Part shown: positions 9,380 to 17,763 of the stretch, piece after piece | Layout: every line of letters begins with the position of its first letter | How positions within the stretch are numbered: position 1 is the stretch's first letter | Source: Noviherbaspirillum soli | Lineage (GTDB): Bacteria > Pseudomonadota > Gammaproteobacteria > Burkholderiales > Burkholderiaceae_D | Assembly (NCBI RefSeq): GCF_015352955.1 | Contig: NZ_JACYOX010000010.1 | Span: forward strand, 1-64,000 | Length of the DNA stretch: 64,000 bases | Direction: 5' to 3' | Position numbers and translations under genes: made by a program | The notes under the pieces: generated by a model | What the model saw: only the letters and a program-made list of their open reading frames with translations | What the model was told of the DNA's origin: nothing | The model's database searches: none

Positions 9380-10038
9380 TGGATATTTAACGTTTGGTTT
9401 GAAACAGACTGTCATGCGCAAATGCGCTTTAGGGAAGGCAGTGGCATCTGGTGGATTTTAGGAGCTTGATTGCCGAGGCAGTGTAAAGACTAGTCGTCGA
9501 GGGTGTCTAGACTGGCTGGCTAACGCCTCCTTGATCGATTGAAAGTTTGATTGATTTTCCCAAGGATGGAATGGAGTCAAGAAACGCCTCCAATGCTGTT
9601 TGCAAACTCCAACTAGTCGCGCCCTACTTAATTTACTGATGCGTTCATGAAATTAAATCGCGACCCGTCATTTGGCGTGACCTCGAGGATTTTCCTGCTT
9701 CCGCTTCGATGTCGCGCAAAGGCTTGTAACTAAATTGGCTTAAAAAATGAAAACTTGCATCAATTGCACATTTGCAGCAACCGTTTCCCCGTCGAATCAA
9801 ATATTCGCATAACCGCATCTCGCTTGAGACACGCCAACATCGCAAAACTTTGCCCTTCAAATACGAGAGCAGCCGCCTACTCTCTAATCATGGTGTCACA
9901 GCGAGAAAATGCATTGAAGTCCCTTTTCTCATATGAGGCACATAGTGCTGTGCAAATTAATGACCAGAGAAGCCGTGAGGGAAATTTACAGTTGAGATTA
10001 TTGTGAAGCCATGGCTCTTGTTAGAAGCGAAGCGACCA
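9380..10038. other. AT-rich intergenic region with no gene recognised
   Basis: About 660 bases between a minus-strand small gene and the plus-strand CAP lipoprotein gene. Base composition is noticeably richer in A and T than the surrounding DNA. Short frames on both strands (for example 9645-9860 minus) have no ribosome site or recognisable product. Promoters for both flanking genes probably lie here. Confidence 0.45.
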
Positions 10039-10995
10039 ATGTTACGGATTTTGCTATTTATCACAACTATAGCGGTTTCTGGTTGTGGTGGAGGCAGTGG
10101 CGGAAATAGCAATACCCGGAATCAGCAAGCCAATGTTGATTCCCTCACACCAAAGCCAAATGACGTTGCCGCCGAGATAAGCCAACCTGTGCCAACAGGC
10201 CAGACAGCCATTGATGGCTATTACTGGTTTAACTTTCGCCGGCAGCAAATGGGGCTAGCGATCGTGTCGGAAAACCCGATCATCAGCAAAGCGGCGCAAG
10301 CGCATTCCGACTATCAGCGCCTTAACCAAACGATTACCCATCTGGAGGTGCCGGATCGGCCGGGATATACTGGGGTAACGCTGGCTGACCGGCTAGATGC
10401 GGCGCATTATCAGCTCCCTCCTGTTAATTATGCCTACGGAGAAGTCATCTCGGCGGCCGGCTATACCAGCGGTATTCTGGCTGCTGAATCGCTGCTCGGT
10501 GCCATTTATCACCGCTTTGTCGTATTCGAGCCAAAGTTCACCCAAGCTGGTGTGGGTGCGGCAACAGCCACCAATGGCTATACTTATTTCACAACCAATT
10601 TCGCGAGTAACGATCTATTCCGAGCCGGTCTTGGTAGTGGCCGCCTAGTCGCTTTTCCGTTCCCTGGCCAGCGAGAAGTACCCACGACGGTTTTCTCTGA
10701 TCAGGAACAGCCGGATCCAGTGCCCGATCAAAACGAGGTGGGCTACCCGGTAAGTGTGCATGCGGATATCACTTCTGTAGTCCAGGTGGACACCTTCACA
10801 ATACATCCACGAGGCGGCACGCAGGCAGCGACCCGATTGCTGACGCGCGAATGGGATAAAAATATTTCTTTTCCTTCCGTCGCCGCCATTATTCCTTTGT
10901 ACCCGTTACAGCCCAAAACCGACTATGACGTGCAGTTTACCGGCACTGTGGATGACATCCTCGTCAGCCTGTCATGGACTTTTAAAACCCAATGA
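10039..10995 (+). CDS. CAP-domain (SCP/PR1-like) lipoprotein
   Basis: The protein has 318 residues. A lipoprotein signal (MLRILLFITTIAVSGC, lipobox VSGC) is followed by a Gly/Ser/Asn linker. Residues about 55-200 read as a CAP domain: INYYWFN-like opening (YYWFNFRRQQMGL), then AAQAHSDYQRLNQTITHLE carrying the conserved histidine and glutamate, and HRFVVFEPKFTQAGVG. A C-terminal beta-rich domain (from about 235) resembles Ig-like domains attached to bacterial CAP proteins. An in-frame GTG at 10003 would add 12 residues; I prefer the ATG nearest the signal. It probably sits in the outer membrane facing the periplasm; function unknown. Lower GC than the neighbours beyond 13.5 kb. Confidence 0.75.
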   Translation: MLRILLFITTIAVSGCGGGSGGNSNTRNQQANVDSLTPKPNDVAAEISQPVPTGQTAIDGYYWFNFRRQQMGLAIVSENPIISKAAQAHSDYQRLNQTITHLEVPDRPGYTGVTLADRLDAAHYQLPPVNYAYGEVISAAGYTSGILAAESLLGAIYHRFVVFEPKFTQAGVGAATATNGYTYFTTNFASNDLFRAGLGSGRLVAFPFPGQREVPTTVFSDQEQPDPVPDQNEVGYPVSVHADITSVVQVDTFTIHPRGGTQAATRLLTREWDKNISFPSVAAIIPLYPLQPKTDYDVQFTGTVDDILVSLSWTFKTQ

Positions 10996-11334
10996 AAATT
11001 TCACACTCCTCAGTATCTTCATAGCCTATAGGCCTGGTTTTTAATTGATGCTTACCCTCTGCGACGTACTGGGCTTAGTGACGCTGGGCAGCGTAATTCA
11101 GAAACACGGAGCCCACTCCCTGCAAATAGCTTATCCCTTTAAATATTTGCATGCCAATAATTTCTTAGGACCGCCATTTCGCGTAACACCCATCAGATGC
11201 GTCGTTACGTAAAGACAACATTTCGTTGACGCATTACTATTTTCGCAATTACAATCAATTTCCTTTTTGCAAGTGAAAAAGGAAGCCGTACGGGTTCCGG
11301 CGATAAGAAGCCAATACCAAAAAAGAAAGTAGCA
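10996..11334. other. Intergenic region with no gene recognised
   Basis: An AT-rich gap of 339 bases between two lipoprotein genes on the same strand. A minus-strand frame at 11131-11352 has no ribosome site and no recognisable product. No terminator hairpin with a T-run was found. Confidence 0.45.
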
Positions 11335-11943
11335 ATGCAACATAAAAGACACAGGGACATTCCGGCAGTGGCCAATTACCGGCGGGCGATGAGCGTACTA
11401 GCTGCGTTACTAGTCACATTAGGTAACACCGGCTGCACGATGATGGCACCGCAGTATGCGCCGCTATTAGAAAACGTACAGACCTTACGAAACGGTGGGA
11501 TGTATTCAGCGCAAGTGGCGGAGTTCGACTCACAGCCGGGTCAGCAAAATGAAAACCCGCTTTCGATTCGTGGAAATACGATCGTATCGCCATACGGCGG
11601 CAACTATGCAGGCTATCTGGCTGAGGCGCTGCGTCAGGAATTAGCATTGGCCAAAAAATGGTCTCAGTCAGCTGATACGACTGTCACAGGCATGGTCCTC
11701 AGAAACACAGTGGACGGATCAGGGATGAATACCGGCACCGCGGACATCGCCGTACGCTTTGTCGTCAAACGCAGTAACCAGGTGCGCTATGAACAGGTCA
11801 AAAGCGTACACCACGAGTTCCCGTCAGCCTTTGCAGCCGCCGTCGCAGTGCCGCGCGCTATGCAGGAATACCAAGTAGCAGTGCAAAAGCTGCTTGGTAC
11901 CTTGTACGCGGATCCAGCCTTTTTTGCCGCCGTAAAACCGTAA
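11335..11943 (+). CDS. Putative lipoprotein, first of a three-gene cluster
   Basis: The protein has 202 residues from the ATG at 11335; an in-frame ATG at 11389 would start nearer the hydrophobic segment and is also plausible. The segment MSVLAALLVTLGNTGC ends in a cysteine, but the lipobox (NTGC) is weak at the -3 position. The mature part holds a YAGYLAEALRQELALAKKW helix and a VTGMVLRNTVDGSG beta region, a pattern seen in periplasmic/outer-membrane lipoproteins of unknown role. Its end overlaps three tandem copies of CGTAAAAC. The next lipoprotein gene begins 32 bases downstream, so they are probably one operon. Confidence 0.6.
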   Translation: MQHKRHRDIPAVANYRRAMSVLAALLVTLGNTGCTMMAPQYAPLLENVQTLRNGGMYSAQVAEFDSQPGQQNENPLSIRGNTIVSPYGGNYAGYLAEALRQELALAKKWSQSADTTVTGMVLRNTVDGSGMNTGTADIAVRFVVKRSNQVRYEQVKSVHHEFPSAFAAAVAVPRAMQEYQVAVQKLLGTLYADPAFFAAVKP

Positions 11944-11954
11944 AACCGTAAAAC
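11931..11954 (+). repeat. Three tandem copies of an 8-base unit at a gene end
   Basis: The unit CGTAAAAC occurs three times in a row and spans the stop codon of the first lipoprotein gene. Gain or loss of a unit would alter the last residues or shift the stop. Confidence 0.8.
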
Positions 11955-11975
11955 AACTTCATTTCCGGAGGAGTC

Positions 11976-12569
11976 ATGATGTATTTCACCAAAGTTGCGA
12001 CCGTATTCTCCATAGCCACCGCTCTAGTCGGATGCGCGCACCCGATTGTCGTCAGTCCTGATGTCGCGAAAATTGAAACGACAGCGAAGGTAGCGCCGCA
12101 CAAAGCAGTGGTCGGCTACTTCATTAGCGACGAGCAGCGTGCGCGAGAAGTCATTACCCCTGGCGGCGGTGGCGATCGCGTCAGCTATTTCCCTTATCGC
12201 GATATGGAGACGGGTCTGTATAAAGTATTGGGCAATACATTCACTGATGTAGTCCGCCTAAAGTCGTCCACTGATAAAGACGCTATTACTCAAAATAATG
12301 TCGGCTACATAATTACTCCGCAGGTAACGACCAACTCTCAATCGCCTAGCCCATTTACTTGGCCACCAACACAATTCACCGTGGACCTAAGCGCCAACAT
12401 TACGGACAACGTCGGCAAGCCTATTGTCACTAAAACAGTGCAAGGTGTCGGGCGCGCAGAGTTTGAAGAATTCAAGTCTGATTTTGGCTTGAGTGGCAAG
12501 CGGGCGATGCAAGATGCGCTCCAGAAGCTGCAGGAACTTCTTTCCGATGCCAAAGCTTTAAGCAATTAA
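11976..12569 (+). CDS. Putative lipoprotein, second of a three-gene cluster
   Basis: The protein has 197 residues. A lipoprotein signal (MMYFTKVATVFSIATALVGC) with a good lipobox LVGC leads to a mature part containing KAVVGYFISDEQRAREVITP and a C-terminal beta segment (FTVDLSANITDNVGKPIV) followed by a helix. A strong ribosome site (CGGAGGAG) precedes the ATG. The layout, a small residue-rich N-terminus then an exposed beta domain, resembles lipoproteins of the LPS-assembly/DUF799-like kind, but I cannot name a family. Same strand and close spacing suggest co-transcription with the flanking lipoprotein genes. Confidence 0.65.
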   Translation: MMYFTKVATVFSIATALVGCAHPIVVSPDVAKIETTAKVAPHKAVVGYFISDEQRAREVITPGGGGDRVSYFPYRDMETGLYKVLGNTFTDVVRLKSSTDKDAITQNNVGYIITPQVTTNSQSPSPFTWPPTQFTVDLSANITDNVGKPIVTKTVQGVGRAEFEEFKSDFGLSGKRAMQDALQKLQELLSDAKALSN

Positions 12570-12641
12570 CAAGGCAACGACCGAATCGCAAATCTTGTGA
12601 TCGACTGCCGCGATCAAAACCCGTCCTATCTGGAAAGAAAA

Positions 12642-13124
12642 ATGTTCCTTCGAATTTCAACCGCTTTTATTCTGGCCGCCTCCTTGGTATTGACAGGCTG
12701 CGCTTCGATCGTAAATGGTAGCAACCAAGTGGTGTCAGTTGAGACCCGTAACTCGGCCGGGCCGGTAATCGGCGCTAATTGCAAACTGGAAAATCCTAAA
12801 GGGGTATATTACGTAACTACACCAGGCACTGTGTCAGTTAACCGTGCTTATGACGAACTCAACGTGAAGTGTGAGAAGGCGCAGGAGCAGCCCGGCCTGG
12901 CGAGCGTGAAGTCCAATACAAAGGCAATGGCCTTTGGCAACATTCTCTTCGGGGGTGTGATCGGCGCCGCCGTGGATGTTGGCACTGGGGCTGCGTACGA
13001 TTACCCGATGCTGATTACAGTGATCATGGGACAGTCTATCAACGCGCCGGTCAACACTGGACCATCAAGCCCGGTATCAGCGAACCCTGTAGTAGCGCCT
13101 GACAAAGTCGCCGCTAACCCATAG
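12642..13124 (+). CDS. Putative lipoprotein (CASIVNG type), third of a three-gene cluster
   Basis: The protein has 160 residues. The signal MFLRISTAFILAASLVLTGC has a canonical lipobox LTGC followed by ASIVNGSNQVVSV. I recall this opening, together with GANCKLENPKG and a glycine-rich FGNILFGGVIGAAVDVGTGA segment near the C-terminus, from a widespread family of proteobacterial and phage-associated lipoproteins without a firm function. The start at 12642 follows GGAAAGAAAA; an upstream in-frame start at 12597 adds a non-signal tail. The glycine-rich hydrophobic segment (about residues 103-122) could insert in a membrane. Confidence 0.7.
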   Translation: MFLRISTAFILAASLVLTGCASIVNGSNQVVSVETRNSAGPVIGANCKLENPKGVYYVTTPGTVSVNRAYDELNVKCEKAQEQPGLASVKSNTKAMAFGNILFGGVIGAAVDVGTGAAYDYPMLITVIMGQSINAPVNTGPSSPVSANPVVAPDKVAANP

Positions 13125-13523
13125 GACCATAGTGCAGTCTTGTGCTCAGCGCGGAGTGCTTGCCGTTCTCGCTTGCGCTACCAGGAAAAAAGCCTTGAGT
13201 ATGTCCAGTATGTGAAAAGTGGACATGCAGTGGAAAACGGGAATGCCTGATAAGCCTGCGGCATCGGGCAGTGCAGAAGAATCAGGGCAATAGGCCATGC
13301 CATGGCTTAGGTGAATGAGCCTTGGCAGGCAAGAGAGCATAGGGACCAGTGTTTAACGTCGTCGCAACACAAGCGGCAGAACATCCCCTGGCTGCGCGGC
13401 GTTTTGGCAGCCCGCCCAGTGCGGAAGCTTGCGGCGGGCGTGAGGCAGGGGGCCGGCCAGCCTGCCGGCTTCCCACACCGCTTTTATTCCCGAAGGCGGC
13501 CACGCCGCCCTCCAACTCTGCTC
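13125..13523. other. Intergenic region between convergent genes
   Basis: This 400-base gap lies between the plus-strand lipoprotein cluster and minus-strand kdgD. It marks a clear step from lower-GC to high-GC DNA. The only structured element seen is a GC hairpin close to the kdgD end. Frames here are not gene-like. Confidence 0.45.
13495..13509 (-). terminator. Possible terminator hairpin downstream of kdgD
   Basis: GGCGGC-CAC-GCCGCC forms a short GC-rich stem just after the kdgD stop, and on the minus strand it is followed by an A/T-richer stretch without a clean T-run. Weak evidence. Confidence 0.3.
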
Positions 13524-14438
13524 TTACTGCGGCCCGAGCGCCTTGATCAGCGCATCCAGCTGCTCGCATTCCTCCCCGGTCAGGTCGGTCAGCGGCGGCC
13601 GCACCGGGCCGGCGCCGCGGCCGACCAGGGTTGCGCCAGCCTTCACGATGCTGACCGCGTAGCCGGCCTTGCGGTTGCGGATGGCCAGGTAGGGCAGGAA
13701 GAAACTGTCGATCAGGCGCTCGGTGGTGGCGTAGTCGTTGGTGCGGATCGCTTCATAGAATTCCACCGCGGTCCTCGGGATGAAGTTGAACACGGCCGAG
13801 GAGTACACCGGCACGCCGATCGCCTTGTAGGCAGCGGCGTAGACTTCGGCGGTGGGCAGGCCGCCGAGGTAGCTGAAGCGATCGCCGAGGCGGCGGCGGA
13901 TGGTGACCATGGATTCGATCTCGCCGACGCCGTCCTTGAAGCCGATCAGGTTGGGGCAGCGGTCGGCCAGTTTCAGCAGCGACTCCGCATTCAGGCGGCA
14001 CACATTGCGGTTGTATACCACCACGCCAAACTTCACCGATTTGCACACGGCCTCGACATGGTCCACCAGGCCGTCCTGGCTGGCCTCGGTCAGGTAATGC
14101 GGCATCAGCAGGATGCCATGCGCGCCCAGCCGCTCGGCTTCCTGCGCATAGGCGATCGCGGTGCGGGTCGGGCCGCCGGCGCCGGCCAGGATGGGCACCT
14201 TGCCACGGCAGGTCTCCACCGCTGTCTTCACCACTTGCGAATAATCCTCCGGTGTCAGCGAAAAGAATTCGCCGGTGCCGCCGGCAACGAACAGCGCGGT
14301 CGCGCCATAGGGCGCCAGCCATTCCAGGCGCTCGATATAGGCGCCGGCCTTGAAATCGCCATTGGCATCGAAATCGGTGATCGGGAAGGACAGCAGGCCG
14401 GACGACAGGGTTTGTTTCAGGTCTTGTGGAGTAATCAT
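13524..14438 (-). CDS. kdgD: 5-dehydro-4-deoxyglucarate dehydratase
   Basis: The protein has 304 residues, the usual length. It opens [29 protein letters not shown], typical of KdgD within the DHDPS/NAL superfamily. [14 protein letters not shown] carries the active-site loop, VVVYNRN the conserved tyrosine, and [12 protein letters not shown] the Schiff-base lysine. The enzyme converts 5-keto-4-deoxy-glucarate to alpha-ketoglutarate semialdehyde, water and CO2 in glucarate/galactarate breakdown. I start at the ATG at 14438; a TTG at 14459 is the only longer option. In this window garD (23006) would supply its substrate and the aldehyde dehydrogenase at 60190 belongs to the same broad family as the next enzyme, though they are not adjacent. 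Confidence 0.92.
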   Translation of the reverse strand: MITPQDLKQTLSSGLLSFPITDFDANGDFKAGAYIERLEWLAPYGATALFVAGGTGEFFSLTPEDYSQVVKTAVETCRGKVPILAGAGGPTRTAIAYAQEAERLGAHGILLMPHYLTEASQDGLVDHVEAVCKSVKFGVVVYNRNVCRLNAESLLKLADRCPNLIGFKDGVGEIESMVTIRRRLGDRFSYLGGLPTAEVYAAAYKAIGVPVYSSAVFNFIPRTAVEFYEAIRTNDYATTERLIDSFFLPYLAIRNRKAGYAVSIVKAGATLVGRGAGPVRPPLTDLTGEECEQLDALIKALGPQ

Positions 14439-14820
14439 TTGGCAGATGGACGCGGTCAAGGGTTAAAGGGACAGCAACACTGAAATGCAGCGTTGAAAAG
14501 GAAGTTAAGAGGTGTGTTATCAGTCATCGTACAACATGGTCCGATCAGATGCAAGCTTGGCACCGCGGCGCGGCTCGCCAATGTGGGCGGACTTATTTGC
14601 CTTCCGGCTGCGCCGGCGGCCGGTTGTTCTGCCTGCCGCGCTTACCTCGGGCATGACCGGCGGGCGACCTGCTGCCTCCTGCAGGCGGTGCAGTTCGTGG
14701 CTGTGCTGCGCCTGAATGTGCTGCTGCTCGTCTCCCATGCACTGGACAGGCGCGGCAGCCAGCGAAAGAAATGGCCGGCGGCGTGCTGTATCATCCCGTT
14801 CCGTAGAACGAAAGCTGCAC
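14439..14820. other. Intergenic region between divergent genes
   Basis: A 382-base gap separating kdgD (minus) from the truncated RlmI-like gene (plus). Promoters are presumably here, but I see no distinct operator or hairpin. The frames inside are shadows. Confidence 0.4.
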
Positions 14821-15456
14821 ATGCTCATCATCACCATTAAACAGGGTAAGGAAAAAGGCCTGCTTGCCGGCGACCCGTGGATTTATGTCTCCGCCATCGA
14901 AAAGGTCGAAGGCAAGCCGCAGGAGCGCAACAGGCCAGGCGCCACGGCGATCGTACAGTCGTCGGCCCGCCAGTTCCTGGCCCGCGCCGCCTATAACGCC
15001 AAATCGCAAATTGCCGCCCGCGTCTGGACCTTGCGCGAGGACGAGCCGGTTGACCACGCGATGATCAAGCGGCGCGTGCAGGCTGCCGTGCTCCTCCGTG
15101 CCGATGCGCTGCGCAGCGCCGATCCGCAGGCGCTGGTCCAGTTGGTCGATGGCGAAAAGGACGGCTTGCCGGGCCTGCTGGTGCACAGCTATGGCGGCGC
15201 CGCAGGCTATCTGATCTGCCAGTTCAATGCCGGCGGCGTCGACCTGTGGAAGGTGCCTGTGGTGCAGGCGCTCCTTAAAGACACGGGATGCCGCAACGTC
15301 TACGAACGTTGCGATGCCATGTTGCGCAAGGGCGAAGGCCTGTCCGCCACGCCGCGCGCGCTGGCGGGCGACGAACCGCCCCAGCGGCTGATGGTGCGCG
15401 AGGGCGGCCGTCTGGTGCCGATGGATATTCGTACCGGCTTTACCTACCCGCGCTGA
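14821..15456 (+). pseudogene. Truncated RlmI-like 23S rRNA methyltransferase (N-terminal half only)
   Basis: The 211-residue product matches the first half of RlmI-type 23S rRNA (cytosine-5) methyltransferases: a PUA-like domain (LIITIKQGKEKGLLAGDPWI, then QFLARAAYNAKSQIAARVWT) followed by the central domain (LVDGEKDGLPGLLVHSYGG, NVYERCDAMLRKGEGL). Full-length enzymes are about 390-400 residues and continue with a Rossmann domain that binds S-adenosylmethionine. Here the frame stops right after PMDIRTGFTYPR, where the family would read into the TGFYLDQR segment, and the following sequence encodes no methyltransferase in any frame. It cannot methylate on its own. It is either a decayed remnant or a retained RNA-binding fragment. 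Confidence 0.7.
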
Positions 15457-15528
15457 GGGGCGCGCCGGGTGGGGAATGGCCGGAGCCATGCGCGAAGGCG
15501 TGCCGCAACTCGCAGCCATGCGCTGCCG

Positions 15529-17208
15529 TCACTGGGTCGATCTTGCATCCAATGGCAGCGTGACCCGGAACGTCGTTCCGAGTTCCGCAGCGCTTTCCAC
15601 TTCCACTGTTCCGCCATGCGCTTCTGAAATGCCGCGAACCACCGTCAGCCCGAGCCCCCATCCCCTCTGTGATGCAAGGCCATCAGACTCATTGCGTCGA
15701 AATGGCTGGAACATGTTGAGCTGATCCTGCATCGGTATCGCCGGGCCTTCATTATGGACTTCGATCCTCGCCTGCATTGCGCCGTGCCGCAGCAGCCTGA
15801 CCGTCACAGGACGGACCGCCGCACCGTATTTGATGGCATTGCCGCACAGGTTTTCCAGGAGGCGGCGGATAGCGCTCATGCACCAATAGCCCTCGATGGG
15901 TTCCATCGCCTGCAGGTCAAAGCGATTGCCATGGATGGTGGCAAGCTCATCCAGGGTTTCCGATACGAGTCCGCGCAGTTCGCAGTGCCCGACCTTGATA
16001 GGCAGTGTCTCTCCCGCCCTGATGCGGTTAGCGTCAAGCAAGTCGCGGATCATCTGATCAATACGATCGAGATTGCGTATGACCCTGCCTGTCAGCTTCA
16101 CTACTTCCACTGGATTGTCCGCTTTGCGGGAGATGAGACTCGATCCCATCTGAGCCGCTGCCAGGGGTGTGCGCAAGTCATGGGTCAGTGTCACCACGAA
16201 CTGCTCGCGCAATGCGCGCTCCTGTTCCAGCCCGGCCAGCGCTGCCCTGATCGCTGCGTCAGTGCGCACCTGCTTCGTTACATCGATCGTCGCGGTAATG
16301 ACGCCCTTGACCTTGCGATCCTCGCCCAGCAGGGGGTGCCATGACAGGTCATAGAAATGTTCATTTGCTTTGCCGGTCCGTTCCGCATCCCAGACGATGC
16401 GTTGCTGGTTAGCCCAGAAAGGCTGGCCCGTCTGGAATACGCTGTCCAGGATGGGAAGCACATCGTCAACCGCATCGGGGACTGCCTCTCGAAATGTTTT
16501 TCCGACCAGCTCCCTGCCGGCAGACATGACCCTGTGGGCATCGTTTTCGAGATAGAACCGATGCTCGGGCCCAAGCAGCACGGAAACCGGAACGGGTACC
16601 GCCATCAGGAGCGAATGCAGATACTCACGCTCCGCATTCAAGGCATGCGTGCGCTCGGAGACCAGCTGATCCAGTCTTTCCTTCGCTTCCTGCAGATTCT
16701 GGTTGGCCCCTTGAATCTCCATTGCCTGCAACTCGACTTCGGGTGCCAAGCCATTGACGCCTGTTTGCCTCTGCATGAACTGCGTCACATCCTCCACGCG
16801 ATGGATGATATGCGTGAGATCGCCTTGTTCGTCAAACACCGGCGTGTTGACCGGGCTCCAGTACCGCTCTTCGAACAATCCCGGTTCAACGCCCGGAAGA
16901 TCATATTTTTGCACCGCCATCGTATCGGGTGCCCTGCCTTGCACGACCCGATTCAGGGAAGCGCGCAAATTTGCCAACGTTATGGCGTTAGGTCCATGCG
17001 CATGCTCTTGGAACGCTTCGAACAGGTTTTTGCCCACGATATCGTCGATCACGACCTGACTGCGATGCAGATAAGCATGGTTGGCCGCGACGATCGTCAA
17101 GTCGGCAGACAAAACCAGGTAGGGCGTTGGCAACTGGGCGAACAGAGTGCGGTAGTCCAGTTCGCTGGCATGTCGTGGTTCAACAGGATCGAATATATGT
17201 TCAGGCAT
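15529..17208 (-). CDS. PAS-domain sensor histidine kinase
   Basis: The protein has 559 residues without membrane segments. Two PAS domains (about residues 18-150 and 200-315; the second has HFYDLSWHPLLGEDRKVKGV) are joined by a coiled-coil helix (about 158-195). The kinase core follows: H-box VVTLTHDLRTPLAAAQ with the phospho-accepting histidine near residue 345, N-box ENLCGNAIKYG, and G-box WGLGLTVVRGISEAHGG. It is therefore a soluble sensor kinase. It lies 153 bases downstream of the response regulator and phytochrome genes on the same strand, so it may share their transcript. The signal is unknown; the N-terminal PAS could bind a ligand or cofactor. Confidence 0.88.
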   Translation of the reverse strand: MPEHIFDPVEPRHASELDYRTLFAQLPTPYLVLSADLTIVAANHAYLHRSQVVIDDIVGKNLFEAFQEHAHGPNAITLANLRASLNRVVQGRAPDTMAVQKYDLPGVEPGLFEERYWSPVNTPVFDEQGDLTHIIHRVEDVTQFMQRQTGVNGLAPEVELQAMEIQGANQNLQEAKERLDQLVSERTHALNAEREYLHSLLMAVPVPVSVLLGPEHRFYLENDAHRVMSAGRELVGKTFREAVPDAVDDVLPILDSVFQTGQPFWANQQRIVWDAERTGKANEHFYDLSWHPLLGEDRKVKGVITATIDVTKQVRTDAAIRAALAGLEQERALREQFVVTLTHDLRTPLAAAQMGSSLISRKADNPVEVVKLTGRVIRNLDRIDQMIRDLLDANRIRAGETLPIKVGHCELRGLVSETLDELATIHGNRFDLQAMEPIEGYWCMSAIRRLLENLCGNAIKYGAAVRPVTVRLLRHGAMQARIEVHNEGPAIPMQDQLNMFQPFRRNESDGLASQRGWGLGLTVVRGISEAHGGTVEVESAAELGTTFRVTLPLDARSTQ

Positions 17209-17361
17209 TTTTTTTCGGCGGGACGGCTTCTGGCCGAATGCGGTCCGACTGCAACCGGTTATTTCGACCCAAATATGACACTCGCGCTTTGAATGACGGT
17301 AATTGGGAAACCTGGGAAATCCGGCCTTATTTCAAGGACAACCTTATCAGGTAACGCTTGT

Positions 17362-17760
17362 TCATATGCATTGGAGTATTGCGTCGCGCAATGCGGCGAT
17401 TCCAATCGGCTTGGCAAGCACAGACGCTTGCAGATGCTGCAGGCGTTCCGATGACGGAATGTAGCCACTCATTAACAGGATAGGCAACTCGGGCCGCTGT
17501 CTGGCGATTTTTTCAGCCAGGCTGACACCATCCATCGAGCCTGGCATCTGCACATCCGACAGCAGCAAATCATAATCCTGGATAGGTTCTTGCAGAGCTG
17601 CATCGGCACTGCACACCCACCGTGTTTTGCATCCCATCATATCCAGCAGGATGGAAACCAATGCGCCGACGTCCGCTTCATCTTCTACATAGAGGATGCG
17701 AATACCTTTCAGACGGTCGGTGTTGGTGGAGACGCTGGGATTCATTGAGAGTGCCGCCAT
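17362..17760 (-). CDS. Single-domain response regulator
   Basis: The protein has 132 residues, just a receiver domain. ILYVEDEADV carries the acidic pair, DLLLSDVQMPG the phospho-accepting aspartate, LLMSGY the conserved serine/threonine position, and VLAKPIG the lysine. There is no output domain, so it probably acts by protein contact or as a phosphate shuttle. Its start lies three bases after the stop of the bacteriophytochrome gene, which strongly suggests translational coupling and that the phytochrome is its kinase. An in-frame ATG five codons downstream is an alternative start. Confidence 0.88.
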   Translation of the reverse strand: MAALSMNPSVSTNTDRLKGIRILYVEDEADVGALVSILLDMMGCKTRWVCSADAALQEPIQDYDLLLSDVQMPGSMDGVSLAEKIARQRPELPILLMSGYIPSSERLQHLQASVLAKPIGIAALRDAILQCI

Positions 17761-17763
17761 TTT

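Noticed and set aside
9645-9860. 71-codon minus-strand frame as a small gene
   Set aside because: No ribosome site, odd composition, and no resemblance to a known small protein.
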